From Mangifera indica (lineage: Eukaryota > Streptophyta > Magnoliopsida > Sapindales > Anacardiaceae): DNA of 64,000 bases. The translations under genes were made by a program, and so were the position numbers. The notes beneath the pieces are model-generated. The model was not told where the DNA came from. It saw nothing but the letters and a program-made list of their open reading frames with translations, and ran no database searches. The stretch lies in NCBI RefSeq assembly GCF_011075055.1, contig NC_058137.1, forward strand, positions 29,187,463 through 29,251,462, in the 5' to 3' direction. Below, piece by piece: positions 11,326 through 22,532 of this stretch (the first letter of the stretch is position 1; each line of letters starts with the position of its first letter).

Positions 11326-12150
11326 TCATCGCTTTGTTCTGCAATTATGAGCAACTAGCACACCAGTTGGTGGACCTGTCATCTCTATCTGGCATCTGCT
11401 ATGCAGCCAGTAAGAATAATGAAATGCACCGAATCCCGCTTTCACCTTAAAACTTGCTCTTATGTTATACTTAATCCGGTTGCTCAGCACCTGCTTCCGA
11501 AGTTCCACACCAAAATTTTGTGGTATATAAACCAAGCTTGATATCATGTGAACTGATGCTAACCTTTTTTCCCCAGGTTGCTGGCTAAAAGGCTGCATAA
11601 TCTGAGTAGAGATCAGCTTGTCAAAGAAGTAAAGCTCTATTTCCAAATACTCAAATCTCACACCAATTTTCCGATTTGGGTTGGAAAAATTTGCCAGGAA
11701 GGTTAAGTCACCATTGAAATACTCTGGTGAGTCAAAGTAGATGGTGCTGAGAGTAGCACTGGGAGTGTCAAACACAGGGCTTCTTGGTTTAACAACCAAG
11801 AATATAATCAGAGTTGTGATACCAAAGAATATGAGAAGAAGACTAAATAAGAGGCAAAAAGCTGCACCAAACCATATAAAAAGGTTGGTGCGACGAGGAC
11901 GAAGGTGATGGAGTATTGGTGCCTTGGTTGTTGTTGTGATGTCAGGATTTTGTGCAGCTAATTTTGGACTATGTTGTTTTGTTATAGATGACTTAGAGAT
12001 CATAACTTGATTTAGATGAGCTTGAGAGTCCTGCCTTCCAGGTGGTGGCATAAGTGGTGTTGGTGGTGAAAGGGGTGGAGGAGGTGGAGGCAGCGTAAGT
12101 GGTGTTGATGGTGAAAGGGATGGAGAAGGCGGGGGAGGAAGGGAATTCAT
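11326..12150 (-). CDS. NDR1/HIN1-like (LEA-2 type) membrane protein
   Basis: Intact single-exon gene of 274 residues. Residues 1-40 are a proline-rich leader (PPPPSPSLSPS and further repeats), residues 41-88 are a basic/Thr-rich cytosolic stretch, and residues 89-120 form one strong transmembrane helix (FIWFGAAFCLLFSLLLIFFG). The extracellular part resembles LEA-2/NHL proteins: an F-NP-RKIGVRFEYLEI pattern similar to the NPNxxIGxxY motif, then FxQxP and a C-terminal C-x-C-type ending. NHL proteins sit at the plasma membrane and several, such as NDR1, support resistance signalling. That role is inferred from the family. Its place between two CNL loci is suggestive but may be chance. A TATA-containing promoter lies upstream at about 12200-12250. 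Confidence 0.9.
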   Translation of the reverse strand: MNSLPPPPSPSLSPSTPLTLPPPPPPLSPPTPLMPPPGRQDSQAHLNQVMISKSSITKQHSPKLAAQNPDITTTTKAPILHHLRPRRTNLFIWFGAAFCLLFSLLLIFFGITTLIIFLVVKPRSPVFDTPSATLSTIYFDSPEYFNGDLTFLANFSNPNRKIGVRFEYLEIELYFFDKLISTQIMQPFSQQPGEKRLASVHMISSLVYIPQNFGVELRKQVLSNRIKYNIRASFKVKAGFGAFHYSYWLHSRCQIEMTGPPTGVLVAHNCRTKR

Positions 12151-14625
12151 TTTGAGACTAAAGTGCTTTGGGGAACAACTTCTGAGCTAAGTAATGAGAA
12201 AGAAGGTGGGGAGTAAGGAGGTGGTTTGTTTAAATAACTCAGTTAGTGGACTAAAGAATGTGCCTATGAAAAAAAAAAGCTTTTGATAGAGGGGCAGTGG
12301 GACCAATGTGTTGTTTTTGAGAGTTGCAAAAGGAAATGCAGGTGGTGGATATAAAGTAGGGAGATTATAGATTTTAGTCTGAATTTGCTTTTTGGCTTTT
12401 GAAATTGTGGAGGTTGCTTAATTATGTGTGCTTCTGCAAAAGCCCTTAGTGCTTACTGCAGGAGTTATGAATAATGTACTTACTGAGGCCATTTCCCTCT
12501 CAATTAAATAGGGCTCTTTCTTTTATTCTTTAGCTAGCAACTTAATTATGAAGAAAATATTTATAGGAAACATCCAACTCACTGTTTTTTTTTTTTTTTC
12601 TGCAGCAACTCAGCAGAAAAAAAATTATATCAATTAAATTCCAGTATGTTAGCTAACACTGGAGGAAGAGAGTCTGGTTTAAAGCCGAAAACAAATTCAG
12701 TCCACAAAGTAACATATCGGAATCAATGAGCCCAATAGATACAGTCTATGCATGAGCTTGCTCCAGCCCACAATATGTCATAGGGTTAATCAGTCTGAGT
12801 ACACGCACGTGTATGTATCTTCACTTCAGAATTCATAGAGTTGATCAATCCGAGTTAAGAGGAAGCATTCAAATACAAAATTAGTTTGAGATAGATTCAA
12901 GATTGACAGTATTAAAATTTGAATTCATCTGAAAAATAATTTAATTTTAAATTTGATCTAAATTGATTTGAACTCAAATATTTGAATTAGCTCATATTTA
13001 ACTTATTTGTGAAAACAAATTTAATCTTTGACTTAAACTTGACTCATTCAATATGAACTCAAATTTGAATTTAAGTATCTTAGATCGAATCTAACCTTAG
13101 GAACGATGTTGAGGGAAGTAACGAAGCGACATCCAAATTAATGGCAAAAGGAAGGTACAAACTCTGTTTTGGGTTGTTTTATACATACATTAGAGTCATA
13201 CCTATAATATCTTGGTTCAATAATCTAACCCACTATTAATATATAGTTTACTCCATTATGACTTTTGTAACCCAAAATACGTTATGAAAGGTGTACATTC
13301 ACCTCCTATAGAACTCAAAGACTTTGTTAATTTTGATACTATTTATAATATTTTAATCAAATAGTTTGACCTATTATTAAAATATTATCCGCTTTAAATA
13401 CATAATCCAGCACGGTTTTATTTTAGGGTTTTACAATTTTAAACACGTTTTGATATATTAAAAGTTCACAAACTATTTAGTTAATCTTATCTTATCATCT
13501 TTAAATGATGTAGGATATTCATACATCCACAATATCTCACTCATATTTTACTAATATGAAATTTGCTACGACTTTTGTTCAATAATTTAACTCACTGTTA
13601 AAATATTATTCATCTTAAACATAATTTATCATAGTTATAATTTTGAGTTTCACAATCTAAAAGACGTTTTAACGATTTAGAAACTCACAAGAGATTTAGT
13701 TTAGGTGTTACTTATTCATCCTAAGGCAAGGATAACAAACATATTCCCAAAAGCAACAAGTTACAAGCTGGCACATTTGTCATACTATAGTCATATTATA
13801 AGCCTTCAAGGACTAGGAAAACTAACTATGTTTTAATTATTGTTGGAAGATACTGGATTAGGAGGAGTCAACAACCCCTCTCTCTAATTATATGCAAAAT
13901 TATAAGAAATTATTTTTTTAAAAAAAATAATTTCTTATAATTTACCTACTAACTAGATTGTCTTAGCATGGGTGAAAAATGTCGTCCCAAGGACAAGCCA
14001 ACTAATAAGACAATTGTGAACCTGAATATTGCCGTTTTCTAGTTTTTGTTCTTGAAAGATAATAGAGATGAATTAATTTTTTATCATAAAATGAAATCTC
14101 TTTCCTCTTATTTTTTAAATGTTCCTAATTGGTTAATCATATCATACCTCATATTTTATTCTACTGGTCTGTAGTGCAGACTTTATTTATCTAGTATATA
14201 ACACAAGGTTCAAGAAGAATTTGTACACGAGACAAAATTAAAATTAGAAGAGCACGTAGGAGCTTATGATCATGTGATCAATAAAAATTAATAGAACTCG
14301 GCAGTTGATTGACAGTACAATGGCAGCAGCAGCAATAAAAAAGCATACAGTAGATATTACACACCGGTAAACTTGAAACAGGAAGAAGCCATAGCAGTCT
14401 TATCCTTAGTCTTCAAGATACTAAATCTGTTCATGACAATATATGTAAATTAAATATTGAATGAGAATATGATTCATAGGATCAAAAGGAAAAAAAAAAA
14501 ACGTTAGCATCAGCACATTTTTCATCATTAATTAGTAACACAAGTTTGTAAAGCCAACAGCAAAATGCCATGAAAATATAGTTTTAAGGGGAATACCTTT
14601 TCTTCACAATTGGGATGACTTGAGA
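12151..14625. other. Repeat-rich intergenic region
   Basis: Holds the NHL promoter (12151-12350) and then AT-rich repeat-like DNA. Sequence at 12870-13085, dominated by AATTTGAA/ATTTGATT motifs, recurs in kind at 48290-48400 and 56640-56760. Two diverged copies of one unit are visible at about 13215-13470 and 13560-13700 (CAATAATYTAACYCACT followed by ATATTATYCRTYTTAAA and later TTTAGAAACTCACAA-like text). A palindrome is at 13897-13943. No gene is seen. The region next to 14625 is CNL 3' flank. Confidence 0.5.
13897..13943. repeat. Near-perfect AT palindrome
   Basis: The 23-base left arm starting AAATTATAAGAAATTA is followed at once by its exact reverse complement, with one extra base in the A/T centre. 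It would form a cruciform or RNA hairpin with almost no loop. It could be the core of a decayed fold-back element or a breakage hot spot. Confidence 0.9.
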
Positions 14626-17424
14626 CTAGTTACACTGCTCTATTGCTTCAAAATGCGCAGTCGAGAGAGACGAAAGATACTTTGTAGTGACTTTATCGAC
14701 ATGTCCTGCAAACATGAAAGTGGCATAGACTTCCAATATATGCTGGGTAACTTTCTCCCACTTCTCGTCTTTTATCATACGGTAAATGTTTCTCAACATG
14801 AAATGAAACTCAAGAAGCTCAAGGTTTCTCAGATGCTCAATTCCAACTGGAATCTCTTTCAATTGTGGGCATCGTTTAATCATTAAGCTTTCAAGGTTAG
14901 GCATTGCACCATTGTCTATCATCATGGATTCTACTCTTTTAAAGTCAACGAGGAACAAAGTTTTCAGTTTTGGAAACCAACCTTCTTTGATATGTAATTG
15001 CTCCTCATGGTATGTCTCACACAGCCTAAGCTCCAATAAATTAGGCACGGCTTGAAGGACTCTCATGGGATCATCAGTTAATCCTGACAAATTCAAAACA
15101 ATTCTGACAATATTTTTAAGTTTAAAGACCCAGTTTGGCAGCTTCTTCATGTTTCCCTTTAAGTAGATGCGCTGAAGACATTTAGGAGGAGAAGCCATGG
15201 ATTCTATGTCAAGAATTTCTTCTCTACTTGTAGAAGATATTACCAGGCTTTCAAGTTTTTCCATATTCTCAATGCAAGCACACAAATCCTTTTCATTTCC
15301 ATTTGGCATCTTAATTGCTAACTTTCTCAGATGGCTTAGCTTCCTAAGCTCTTTGAGTACTACAAAGTTGGCATCGACATAACCAAGCTTCTGCAGATCT
15401 AGTAAAGAGCCCAACCCCTCGGCTACTTTTACCGTTTTATAATTATAAGAACTGTCGACACCGCATGCCAGTAGATAACGCAATTTTTTAAGATTCTTGA
15501 TCCCAGCTGGAAGCTCGTTTACAAGAGAACACTTCAAATTTAAGGTCTCTAAGTTGAGAAGCTTACCAATGGACTGGGGAAGTACTTTTACTTTAGTATT
15601 TTTCACACTCAAGTAGTGCAAATGGAAGAGGTTTCCTACTCCTTCAGGAAGAGACTCTAGTGGACCATCTTCAAAATCTAACACTTTTATAAGCTCAAAA
15701 CCAGCAATAAGTGCAGATGGAAAAGACTCTGGCATTTTATCTATATTGAAAAGAAAAACAGAACGAATCTTCGAGTTCTTGATGCTCTCAAGAACGCCAT
15801 CAGTACTTCCATTTATTGAAATGCGTCGAGTTTTCCAATAGCGACTTGAGCCCTCCCCGTTCACAAGGGTAGAGAATCCCAAATTATCAGTCTTTCTGAG
15901 TATAATCTCGTGCATCAGATCATGCACACGGCAAACTCTTGGTCTTCCAACCGAATCTCTCTTTACCACTTGAACCAAGCTTCTGTTAATGAGATCGCTT
16001 AAGAATTCTTCAGCTACTTGTTCAGATGTAGAGCTGTTGGAGTACGGAACAAAGCCCTCAGCAATCCACAGCCGAATCAGCCTTGCACAATTAATTGAGT
16101 GGCTTTCAGGAAACAAACCAAAGTACAAGAGAGAAGATTTGAGGTGATGAGGTAGACTGTAATAACCTTCCAATAAAACTCTGTTGCAATCTTTAAAATG
16201 GGAATCTCTTCCTAACTGTGTGCCCAAGCCATCGCGTAACCTTTTCCATTCTAATGCATCTTTGTTCTTGTTTGAGAGCAGACCACCCGCGGCAACAATT
16301 GCTACTGGTAAACCTTCACATTTCCCAAGGATGTCATGAGACAATTTCTCCAACTCTGGGGGACAAGACCCTTGAGGGCCAAAAGCCTTTCTGCGAAAAA
16401 GTTCAAACGCCTTATCTGAAGGCAAAGGTTGAAGCGGGCATACATTAACAGAAGGAACTGAATAAGCAACATCCTTGTTCCGCGTCGTGATTATTATCCT
16501 GCTGCTTTTGTTGTTATCAATTAGAGCATGCTCTATATCTCCCCAAAATTGAGTTTTCCATACGTCATCAAACACAAGCAAGTAACACTTGTCCTTTAAT
16601 TGTTCGTTCAGCGTTTCGATCAGATGGCTCTCTTCCATTTCCCGTGTTTCCACCGGAGCAGTCAAAAGATCATTCTTCTTCACACTGTAAAACTGACGAA
16701 TAATTGCCCTCAAAAGATCATTCTTCATGTATTCTTTCCCAACCGTGATGCGAGCCCGGCAATCAAAATGCTTTTTCACAGTATCATTGTCATAAATTTT
16801 TCCGACAAGAGTGGTCTTACCTAGTCCTCCTTCGCCCACCACTGCAAACACTGAGCGGTGGGATGTCCCACTCACCAACGAGCCAATCAATTTGTCTCTA
16901 GTAGATTCGATGCCCACAACTTCTTCCTCAGGGATGAAATAGGAGCCAACACGAGAGTCATGAGGTACAATATCTCCTGTCCCACTGCTTGATCTTTGAT
17001 CTATGGACCTGAAGTTATAAGAGTCTGCTTTTCTCCTTATATCATCAAGTGATAATTTGATATCTTCAATCTCATGGCACACTTTCAGTTTGTTTATGAT
17101 GCAACACAATTTTTTAAGGAAACGAATGAGACCACTGCCACGAGGAAGTTTTGCCTCCTTCAACATGTACTCATCCAGGACATCTTCAATATGATAAGCC
17201 TCTTCCCTCACTTGTTTTACCCAAGTACTTATGACGCCTCCATTTCTTTCTGCTGATTCTTCCTCTGCTGCCCTTTCATCTGCATCCCTGAGGAAAGATC
17301 TGATGAACTCCAATTCTCTTTTGATGCTTTCAACTTCTGTCTTTACATTTGTCAACAATTTGATTTCTTGGACAAGCAAGTTACCCAAGTGTTGTAAAGC
17401 AAAGCTTACTGCAAACTCTGCCAT
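14626..17424 (-). CDS. CC-NB-LRR disease resistance protein (RPM1-type), intact
   Basis: Single exon, 932 residues. The Rx-type coiled-coil domain is residues 1-130, with the EDVID-like EEAYHIEDVLDEY at 74-86. NB-ARC is about residues 165-510: P-loop GEGGLGKTT 197-205, kinase-2 LLVFDDVW 282-289, RNBS-B SRIIITTRN 308-316, GLPVAI 371-376, RNBS-D SLLYFGLFPE 431-440, and VHD 500-502 as the MHD motif. LRRs run from about 540 to 885 and include LPQSIGKLLNLETLNLK and LPAGIKNLKKLRYL. Such proteins are intracellular immune receptors that act as ADP/ATP switches. All switch motifs are intact, so it is likely functional. It is the best-preserved member of the minus-strand CNL set. A copia LTR ends 331 bp upstream of its ATG. 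Confidence 0.96.
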   Translation of the reverse strand: MAEFAVSFALQHLGNLLVQEIKLLTNVKTEVESIKRELEFIRSFLRDADERAAEEESAERNGGVISTWVKQVREEAYHIEDVLDEYMLKEAKLPRGSGLIRFLKKLCCIINKLKVCHEIEDIKLSLDDIRRKADSYNFRSIDQRSSSGTGDIVPHDSRVGSYFIPEEEVVGIESTRDKLIGSLVSGTSHRSVFAVVGEGGLGKTTLVGKIYDNDTVKKHFDCRARITVGKEYMKNDLLRAIIRQFYSVKKNDLLTAPVETREMEESHLIETLNEQLKDKCYLLVFDDVWKTQFWGDIEHALIDNNKSSRIIITTRNKDVAYSVPSVNVCPLQPLPSDKAFELFRRKAFGPQGSCPPELEKLSHDILGKCEGLPVAIVAAGGLLSNKNKDALEWKRLRDGLGTQLGRDSHFKDCNRVLLEGYYSLPHHLKSSLLYFGLFPESHSINCARLIRLWIAEGFVPYSNSSTSEQVAEEFLSDLINRSLVQVVKRDSVGRPRVCRVHDLMHEIILRKTDNLGFSTLVNGEGSSRYWKTRRISINGSTDGVLESIKNSKIRSVFLFNIDKMPESFPSALIAGFELIKVLDFEDGPLESLPEGVGNLFHLHYLSVKNTKVKVLPQSIGKLLNLETLNLKCSLVNELPAGIKNLKKLRYLLACGVDSSYNYKTVKVAEGLGSLLDLQKLGYVDANFVVLKELRKLSHLRKLAIKMPNGNEKDLCACIENMEKLESLVISSTSREEILDIESMASPPKCLQRIYLKGNMKKLPNWVFKLKNIVRIVLNLSGLTDDPMRVLQAVPNLLELRLCETYHEEQLHIKEGWFPKLKTLFLVDFKRVESMMIDNGAMPNLESLMIKRCPQLKEIPVGIEHLRNLELLEFHFMLRNIYRMIKDEKWEKVTQHILEVYATFMFAGHVDKVTTKYLSSLSTAHFEAIEQCN

Positions 17425-17755
17425 GACTCACAACCCTTTTCTTGTTCATGCCATCTTAATTCTTAAGGTGTATGCTCATGGATACAATGTTTAATTGTTG
17501 TGTTAAGAAACCAGCGGCGTGAATAAAAGTGTGGTTGCTGAGCAATAAAAATGGTAGGGCCCACACGGCTCAACAATTTGCAGGTAAATTATAAGATTTG
17601 AAGGATGATAGAGACTCCTTGCAAGACTCTAGAAAAGACCTTCCACCAGCCACTATTATTTCACTTGAATTAGATGAGAATGAAAATAAAAAAATTATGA
17701 GCAAAGGAATCTTTGACTTGATTATTGAACTATTAAAATGAGAAAATTTATGGTT
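17425..17755 (-). promoter_or_regulatory. CNL 5' flank, copy 2 (promoter/leader)
   Basis: The sequence upstream of the intact CNL matches 22533-22697 almost throughout (up to 17595) and matches 7385-7480. A farther block at 17640-17750 matches 7830-7960 and, in part, 26668-26745. It is bounded on the left of the gene's upstream side by the copia LTR starting at 17756. Retention across four copies suggests functional promoter or simply recent duplication. Confidence 0.75.
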
Positions 17756-18173
17756 TGTTATAAAATTAATGAAATAAATGGCAAAATGATTGACTTGCCA
17801 AATGAAAATAATGATTTTATTAAGTCAAACCCACGGCAAAAGGAAGAAAGAAGAAAGAAGAAGCAAGAGGAAAGCAAGGAAGTGTGAAGAAACGTGTTAT
17901 AAAGATAATGAGATTAAAACAAAAGTAAGAGAAAAGGAGAAGAAGAGTAGAAGCTATTCAAAGAAAAATGCTTTCCCGGATGAAAAGAAGAAGAATGAAG
18001 AAAAACAATACACAATTAAATTGAGAGAAAAGTATATGTACAAATGAGAGGAGAGGGCTTTATATAGAAAACCTACTGTCCCCCTTTCTTGACTTTAATG
18101 CATGTTTATATTTTTGCGTTCACACTAATTTGTCAATCTTGCCTACATGGTGGAAAATCCACCATATATAACA
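17756..18173 (-). mobile_element. 3' LTR of Ty1/copia element
   Basis: A 418-bp LTR, read on the minus strand, starting TGTTATATATGG and ending TTTTATAACA (TG...CA, with short inverted ends TGTTATA/TATAACA). Directly before it on the minus strand is the purine tract GAAGGGGGAG, a polypurine tract at 18174-18183. Inside, TATATAAAG (minus strand, 18066-18058) is a clear TATA box pointing toward the intact CNL at 17424. The A/G-rich frame across 17790-18047 is LTR leader sequence, not a gene. Confidence 0.88.
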
Positions 18174-21100
18174 CTCCCCCTTCGATTTCCATCACTTACA
18201 GATAATTATATTAACCTTACTAAGGAAAAACTCAGTGAGATAAAAACCAAAGCAAAAGAACATAATTATTAAATGTCCTGTAAGTTGGCGTTAGACGTGC
18301 TTAAACTGTCTCATTAAAAACCTTACTAGGAAAACCCAGTGGGACAAAACCTAGTGAAGGGAAAAAGAGTACAGTGCACCTTTTGTCTAATACTTCAAAA
18401 TTTTGCCTGATAAATGCTCCCCCTAATGAACGCTCCTCCTCTTTGTAGTAGGATTAACTTGGTTGCTTGTTGAGCCGCCGCATACCGATGTTATACACTA
18501 ACTTCTCAAATGTTGATGTCGGTAGTGTCTTAGTGAACAAATCTGCAAGATTCTCACTAGATCTTATTTGCTTGACATCAATCTTTTACTCTGCTAGAGC
18601 TCATGAGTGTAAAAGAACTTCGGTGAGATATGTTTGGTTCTGTTTCCTTTGATGTACCCACCTCTAATTTGGGCTATACATGTTGCATTATCTTCAAATA
18701 ATATGAAAGGAGTGTTTGCTGTAGAAGGAAGACTGCATGCATTTTGAATATGATGGATGACAGACCATAACCATATACATTCTCGGTTGGCTTCATGGAG
18801 AGCTAAAATTTCTGAATGATTTGAAGAAGTTGCAACGAAGGTCTGCTTGGTGGAGCGCCATGATATAACTGTGTCATTATAAGTGAAAATATATCCCGTC
18901 TGAGAACGGGTCTTATGGGGGTCAGAAAGATAACCAGCATCTGCATATCCAACCAAACTAGGATTTTTAGGTGATTTGACAGAATAGAATAATCTCAAAT
19001 CTCTAGTTTCGCATAGATAACGAAGTATATGTTTGATTTCGTTCCAGTGGCGATGAGTTGGTGCAGAACTAAATCGGGCTAATAAATTAATTGCGAAGGA
19101 TATATCCGGTCTCATGCATTGGGCTAAATATAATAAGGCTCTAATAACATTAAGATATGGTACTTCAGGATCAAGTATCTTTTCATCTTCTTCTTTATGA
19201 CGAAATGAGTCATTTTTTGGATCAAGAGACCGAACAACCATTGGGGTGCTCAAAGGATAAGCCTTATCCATATTAAAGCGTTTTAATAATTTTTCAATAT
19301 ACGCTGATTGATGGATAAGTATTCTATTTAAATTATGCTCGATCTGCAGGTCGAGACAATATTTTGTTTTTCTCAAATCCTTCATTTCCAATTCTTTTTT
19401 CATATATTCAGTAGTTTTTTAGAGTTCTTCAGGAGTCCCAATTAAATTCATGTCATCAACATAAACTGCTATAATAGCAAATCCCGATTCTGACCTTTTG
19501 ATAAAGACACATGGGCATATAGGGTCATTCACATAGCCCTCTTTTTTCAAATATTCACTGAGGCAATTGTACCACATACGTTCGGATTGTTTTAATCCGT
19601 ACAATGATCGTTGTAATTTAATTGAGTACATGCCTCTTGAATTGACCTTTTTTGCTTTAGGTAATTTGTATCCTTCAGGAGTTTCATATAAATTTCAGTG
19701 TTTAAATTTCCATGCAAATAAGCAGTAACTACGTCCATTAGACACATATCCAGTCCTTTAGAGACTGTTAAACTGATTAAATATCTGAATGTGATTATAT
19801 CCATCACAGGTGCATATGTTTCATCAAAGTCTATACCGAGCCTTTGGGAAAGCCTTAGGCTACAAGCCTGACTTTATATCTAGCAATTTCATTTTTCTCA
19901 TTTTTTTCTCACAAATACCCATTTATATCCAACAGGTTATACGTCTTGAGGTGTTGGAATTACAGGCCCAAACACTTGACGTTTTGCTAGAGAAGCTAAT
20001 TCTGCTTGAATTGTTTATTCCTATTTAGGTCAATCATGTCTTTATTTGCACTCAGCTATAGTACGTGGTTCAAAATCATCATCATTCAGAATTTCAGTAG
20101 CTACTGCAAATGAGAATATGTTATCAATTATAAATGTTTCACGATTCTACACCTCTCGTGTATGAACATAATTTAAAGATATTTCAATATTCTCATTTTT
20201 CTATTCTTCAGGATTTTGTATCACTTCAGGGGTTTGTGTCACTTTAGGGGTTTGTGTCACTTCAGGGACTTGTGCCACTTTAGGGGCTTGAGTCTCTTCA
20301 GGGACTATAACCTCTTCTGGAGGAATATTTGTTTGATTATTTACCTTTCTTTTTCGAGGAATAGTGTCTTTTGATCCAACAGGTCTACCATGCTTCTGGC
20401 GTGAGGTAGATGGATCAGTCACGGCTCGAATGGACTGTTCAGTAGTCACATTGATTCTTGCTGGTGCATTAGCAACTGGAACATGTGATCTTGTCACTTT
20501 TGCCGTATCTATAAATGCATCAGGCATTTGGTTGGAAATAATTTATAATTGCACTATCCTTTGCACTTCAGTTTCACTTTGGGATGTGCGAGAATCTAAA
20601 TGAGACATGATAGGTACATACCAAGTAAGTTCATGTCTAACTTCAGGAGGCATTTTCTTTTCCCCTAAAGACGGGAAAGTTGTCTCATCAAATTGACAAT
20701 CTGTAAATCGTACAGTAAAAAGATCACCTGTTACTGGTTCTAGGTACCTGATAATGGATGATGAATTATATCCAACATATATTCCCAAATGACGTTGGGG
20801 TCCCATTTTTGTGCATTAAGGGGACGCAATAAGGACATATACAACATAACCAAATATTATCAAATGAGACACATTAAGTTGGTAACCAAGGACCAATTGT
20901 AGGAGAGAATATTGATGATAAGAAGAAGGTCGCAAGCGAATTAACGCTGCAACATGTAATATAGAATGCCCCTATATAGAAGTAGGTAATTGACTTTTTA
21001 GTAATAAAGTGTGTGTAATTACCTGGAGTCGTTTGATAAGAGACTCAGCTAATTCATTCTTTGTGTGGACATGCGGGACTGGATGTTCAACCTCAATCCC

Positions 21101-21714
21101 CATTGACATACAATAATCATCAAATGTTTTGGATGTAAATTCACCAGCATTATCTAGTCGTATTGACTTGATCGAATAATCTGTGAAATATGCCTTTAAT
21201 TTGATAATTTGTGCTAATAGTTTAGCAAATGCAACATTTCGAGTAGGCAATAAACAAACATGAGACCATCGTGCAGATGCATCAATTAAGACCATAAAAT
21301 AACGAAATGATCCACTTGGTGGATGAATGGGTCCATATATATCCCCTTGAATCCTTTACAAAAATGATGGGGATTCACCTCCAATTTTGGAGGGAGATGG
21401 TCTTATTACTAATTTGTCTTGAGAACAGACAATGCAGAATTATTCATTGGACAATAAAATTTTATGATTCTATAATGTATGTCCATGTGAATTTTCAATA
21501 ATCCTACGCATCATTGTAGATCCTGGGTGACCTAAACGATCATGTCAAAGCATAAATGTTTTTGGATTAACGAACTTCTAGTTCGATACTGCGTAGGATT
21601 CAATTGCCTTTATAATTGTATAATACAATTCAGATGATAAAGTAGACAATTTTTCTAATATAAGCCTTTCTCCGGAGGCATTACTAGTTCTATAGATGAA
21701 TTCTGCACCATTTT
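18174..21714 (-). mobile_element. Ty1/copia retrotransposon interior, 5'-truncated and mutated
   Basis: Minus-strand pol remnants appear in the order 5' to 3': GAG-pre-integrase (about 21705-21500; NGAEFIYRTSNASGERL, then DRLGHPGSTMMRRI); integrase core (21295-20970; VLIDASARWSHV, RLDNAGEFTS, with NELAES where NG is usual); integrase C-terminal region (20806-20543; GPQRHLGIYVGYN, then RFTDCQFDET); a P/V/Q-rich linker (20527-20201); reverse transcriptase (19807-19419; YVDDMNLIG); and RNase H (19403-18594; YADAGYLSDPHKTRSQTGYI). A last piece in another frame ends at 18454 (IRSSENLADLFTKTLP). Several frameshifts and stops make it inactive. Gag, primer-binding site and 5' LTR are missing; the right end is joined to a CNL fragment. 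Confidence 0.93.
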
Positions 21715-22532
21715 TTCAGTGTTTCGATCAGATGGCTCTCTTCCATTTCCCGTGTTTCCACCGGAGCAGTCAAAAGATCATTCTTCTTCACACTGCAAAA
21801 CTGACGAATAATTTCCCTCAAAAGATCATTCTTCATGTATTCTTTCCCAACCGTGATGCAAGCCCGACAATCAAAATGCTTCTTCACAGTATCATTGTCA
21901 TAAATTTTTCCAACAAGAGTGGTCTTACCTAGTCCTCCTTCGCCTACCACTGCAAACACTGAGCGATGGGAAGTTCCATTCACTAACGAGCCAATCAATT
22001 GGTCTCTAGTAGATTCGATGCCCACAAGTTCTTCCTCTGGGATGAAATAGGAGACAACACAAGAGTCATGAGGTACAATATCTCCTGTCCCACTGCTTGA
22101 TCTTTGATCTATGGGGCAAAAGTTATAAGAGTGTACTTTTCCCTTTATATCAGCAAGTGATAATTTGATATCTTCAATCTCATGGCATACTTTCAGTTTG
22201 TTTATAATGCAACACAATTTTTTAAGGAAACGAATGAGACCACTGCCACGAGGAAGTTTTGCCTCCTTCAACATGTACTCATCCTGAACATCTTCAATAT
22301 GATAAGCCTCTTCCCTCACTTGTTTTACCCAAGTACTTATGACGCCTCCATTTCTTTCTGTTGATTCTTCCTCTACTGCCCTTCCATCTGCATTCCTGAG
22401 GAAAGATCTGATGAACTCCAATTCTCTTTTGATGCTTCCAAATTCTTTCTTTACATTTGTCAACAAGTTGATTTCTTGGACAAGCAAGTTACCCAAGTGT
22501 TGTATAGCAAAGCTTACTGCAGACTCTGCCAT
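21690..22532 (-). pseudogene. Truncated CNL: CC domain plus first third of NB-ARC
   Basis: An open frame of 280 residues starts MAESAVSFAIQHLGNLLVQE and follows the intact CNL closely: EDVQDEYM, P-loop GEGGLGKTT, and on to MEESHLIETL. After this it runs for eight foreign residues (KKWCRIHL) encoded by reverse-frame copia DNA and stops at 21692-21690. Homology to the CNL ends at about 21716, within a short A/T run. Kinase-2, the rest of NB-ARC and all LRRs are gone. It is most simply a pseudogene, but the frame is open and the promoter flank (22533-22697) is kept, so a short CN protein could still be made. Confidence 0.88.

Noticed and set aside
17790..18047. Lys/Glu-rich frame of 85 residues
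   Set aside because: It lies wholly in the copia LTR, antisense to the element; the charge comes from an A/G-rich leader.
19810..20028. Forward frame in the copia region
   Set aside because: Antisense to integrase/RT linker; no domain.
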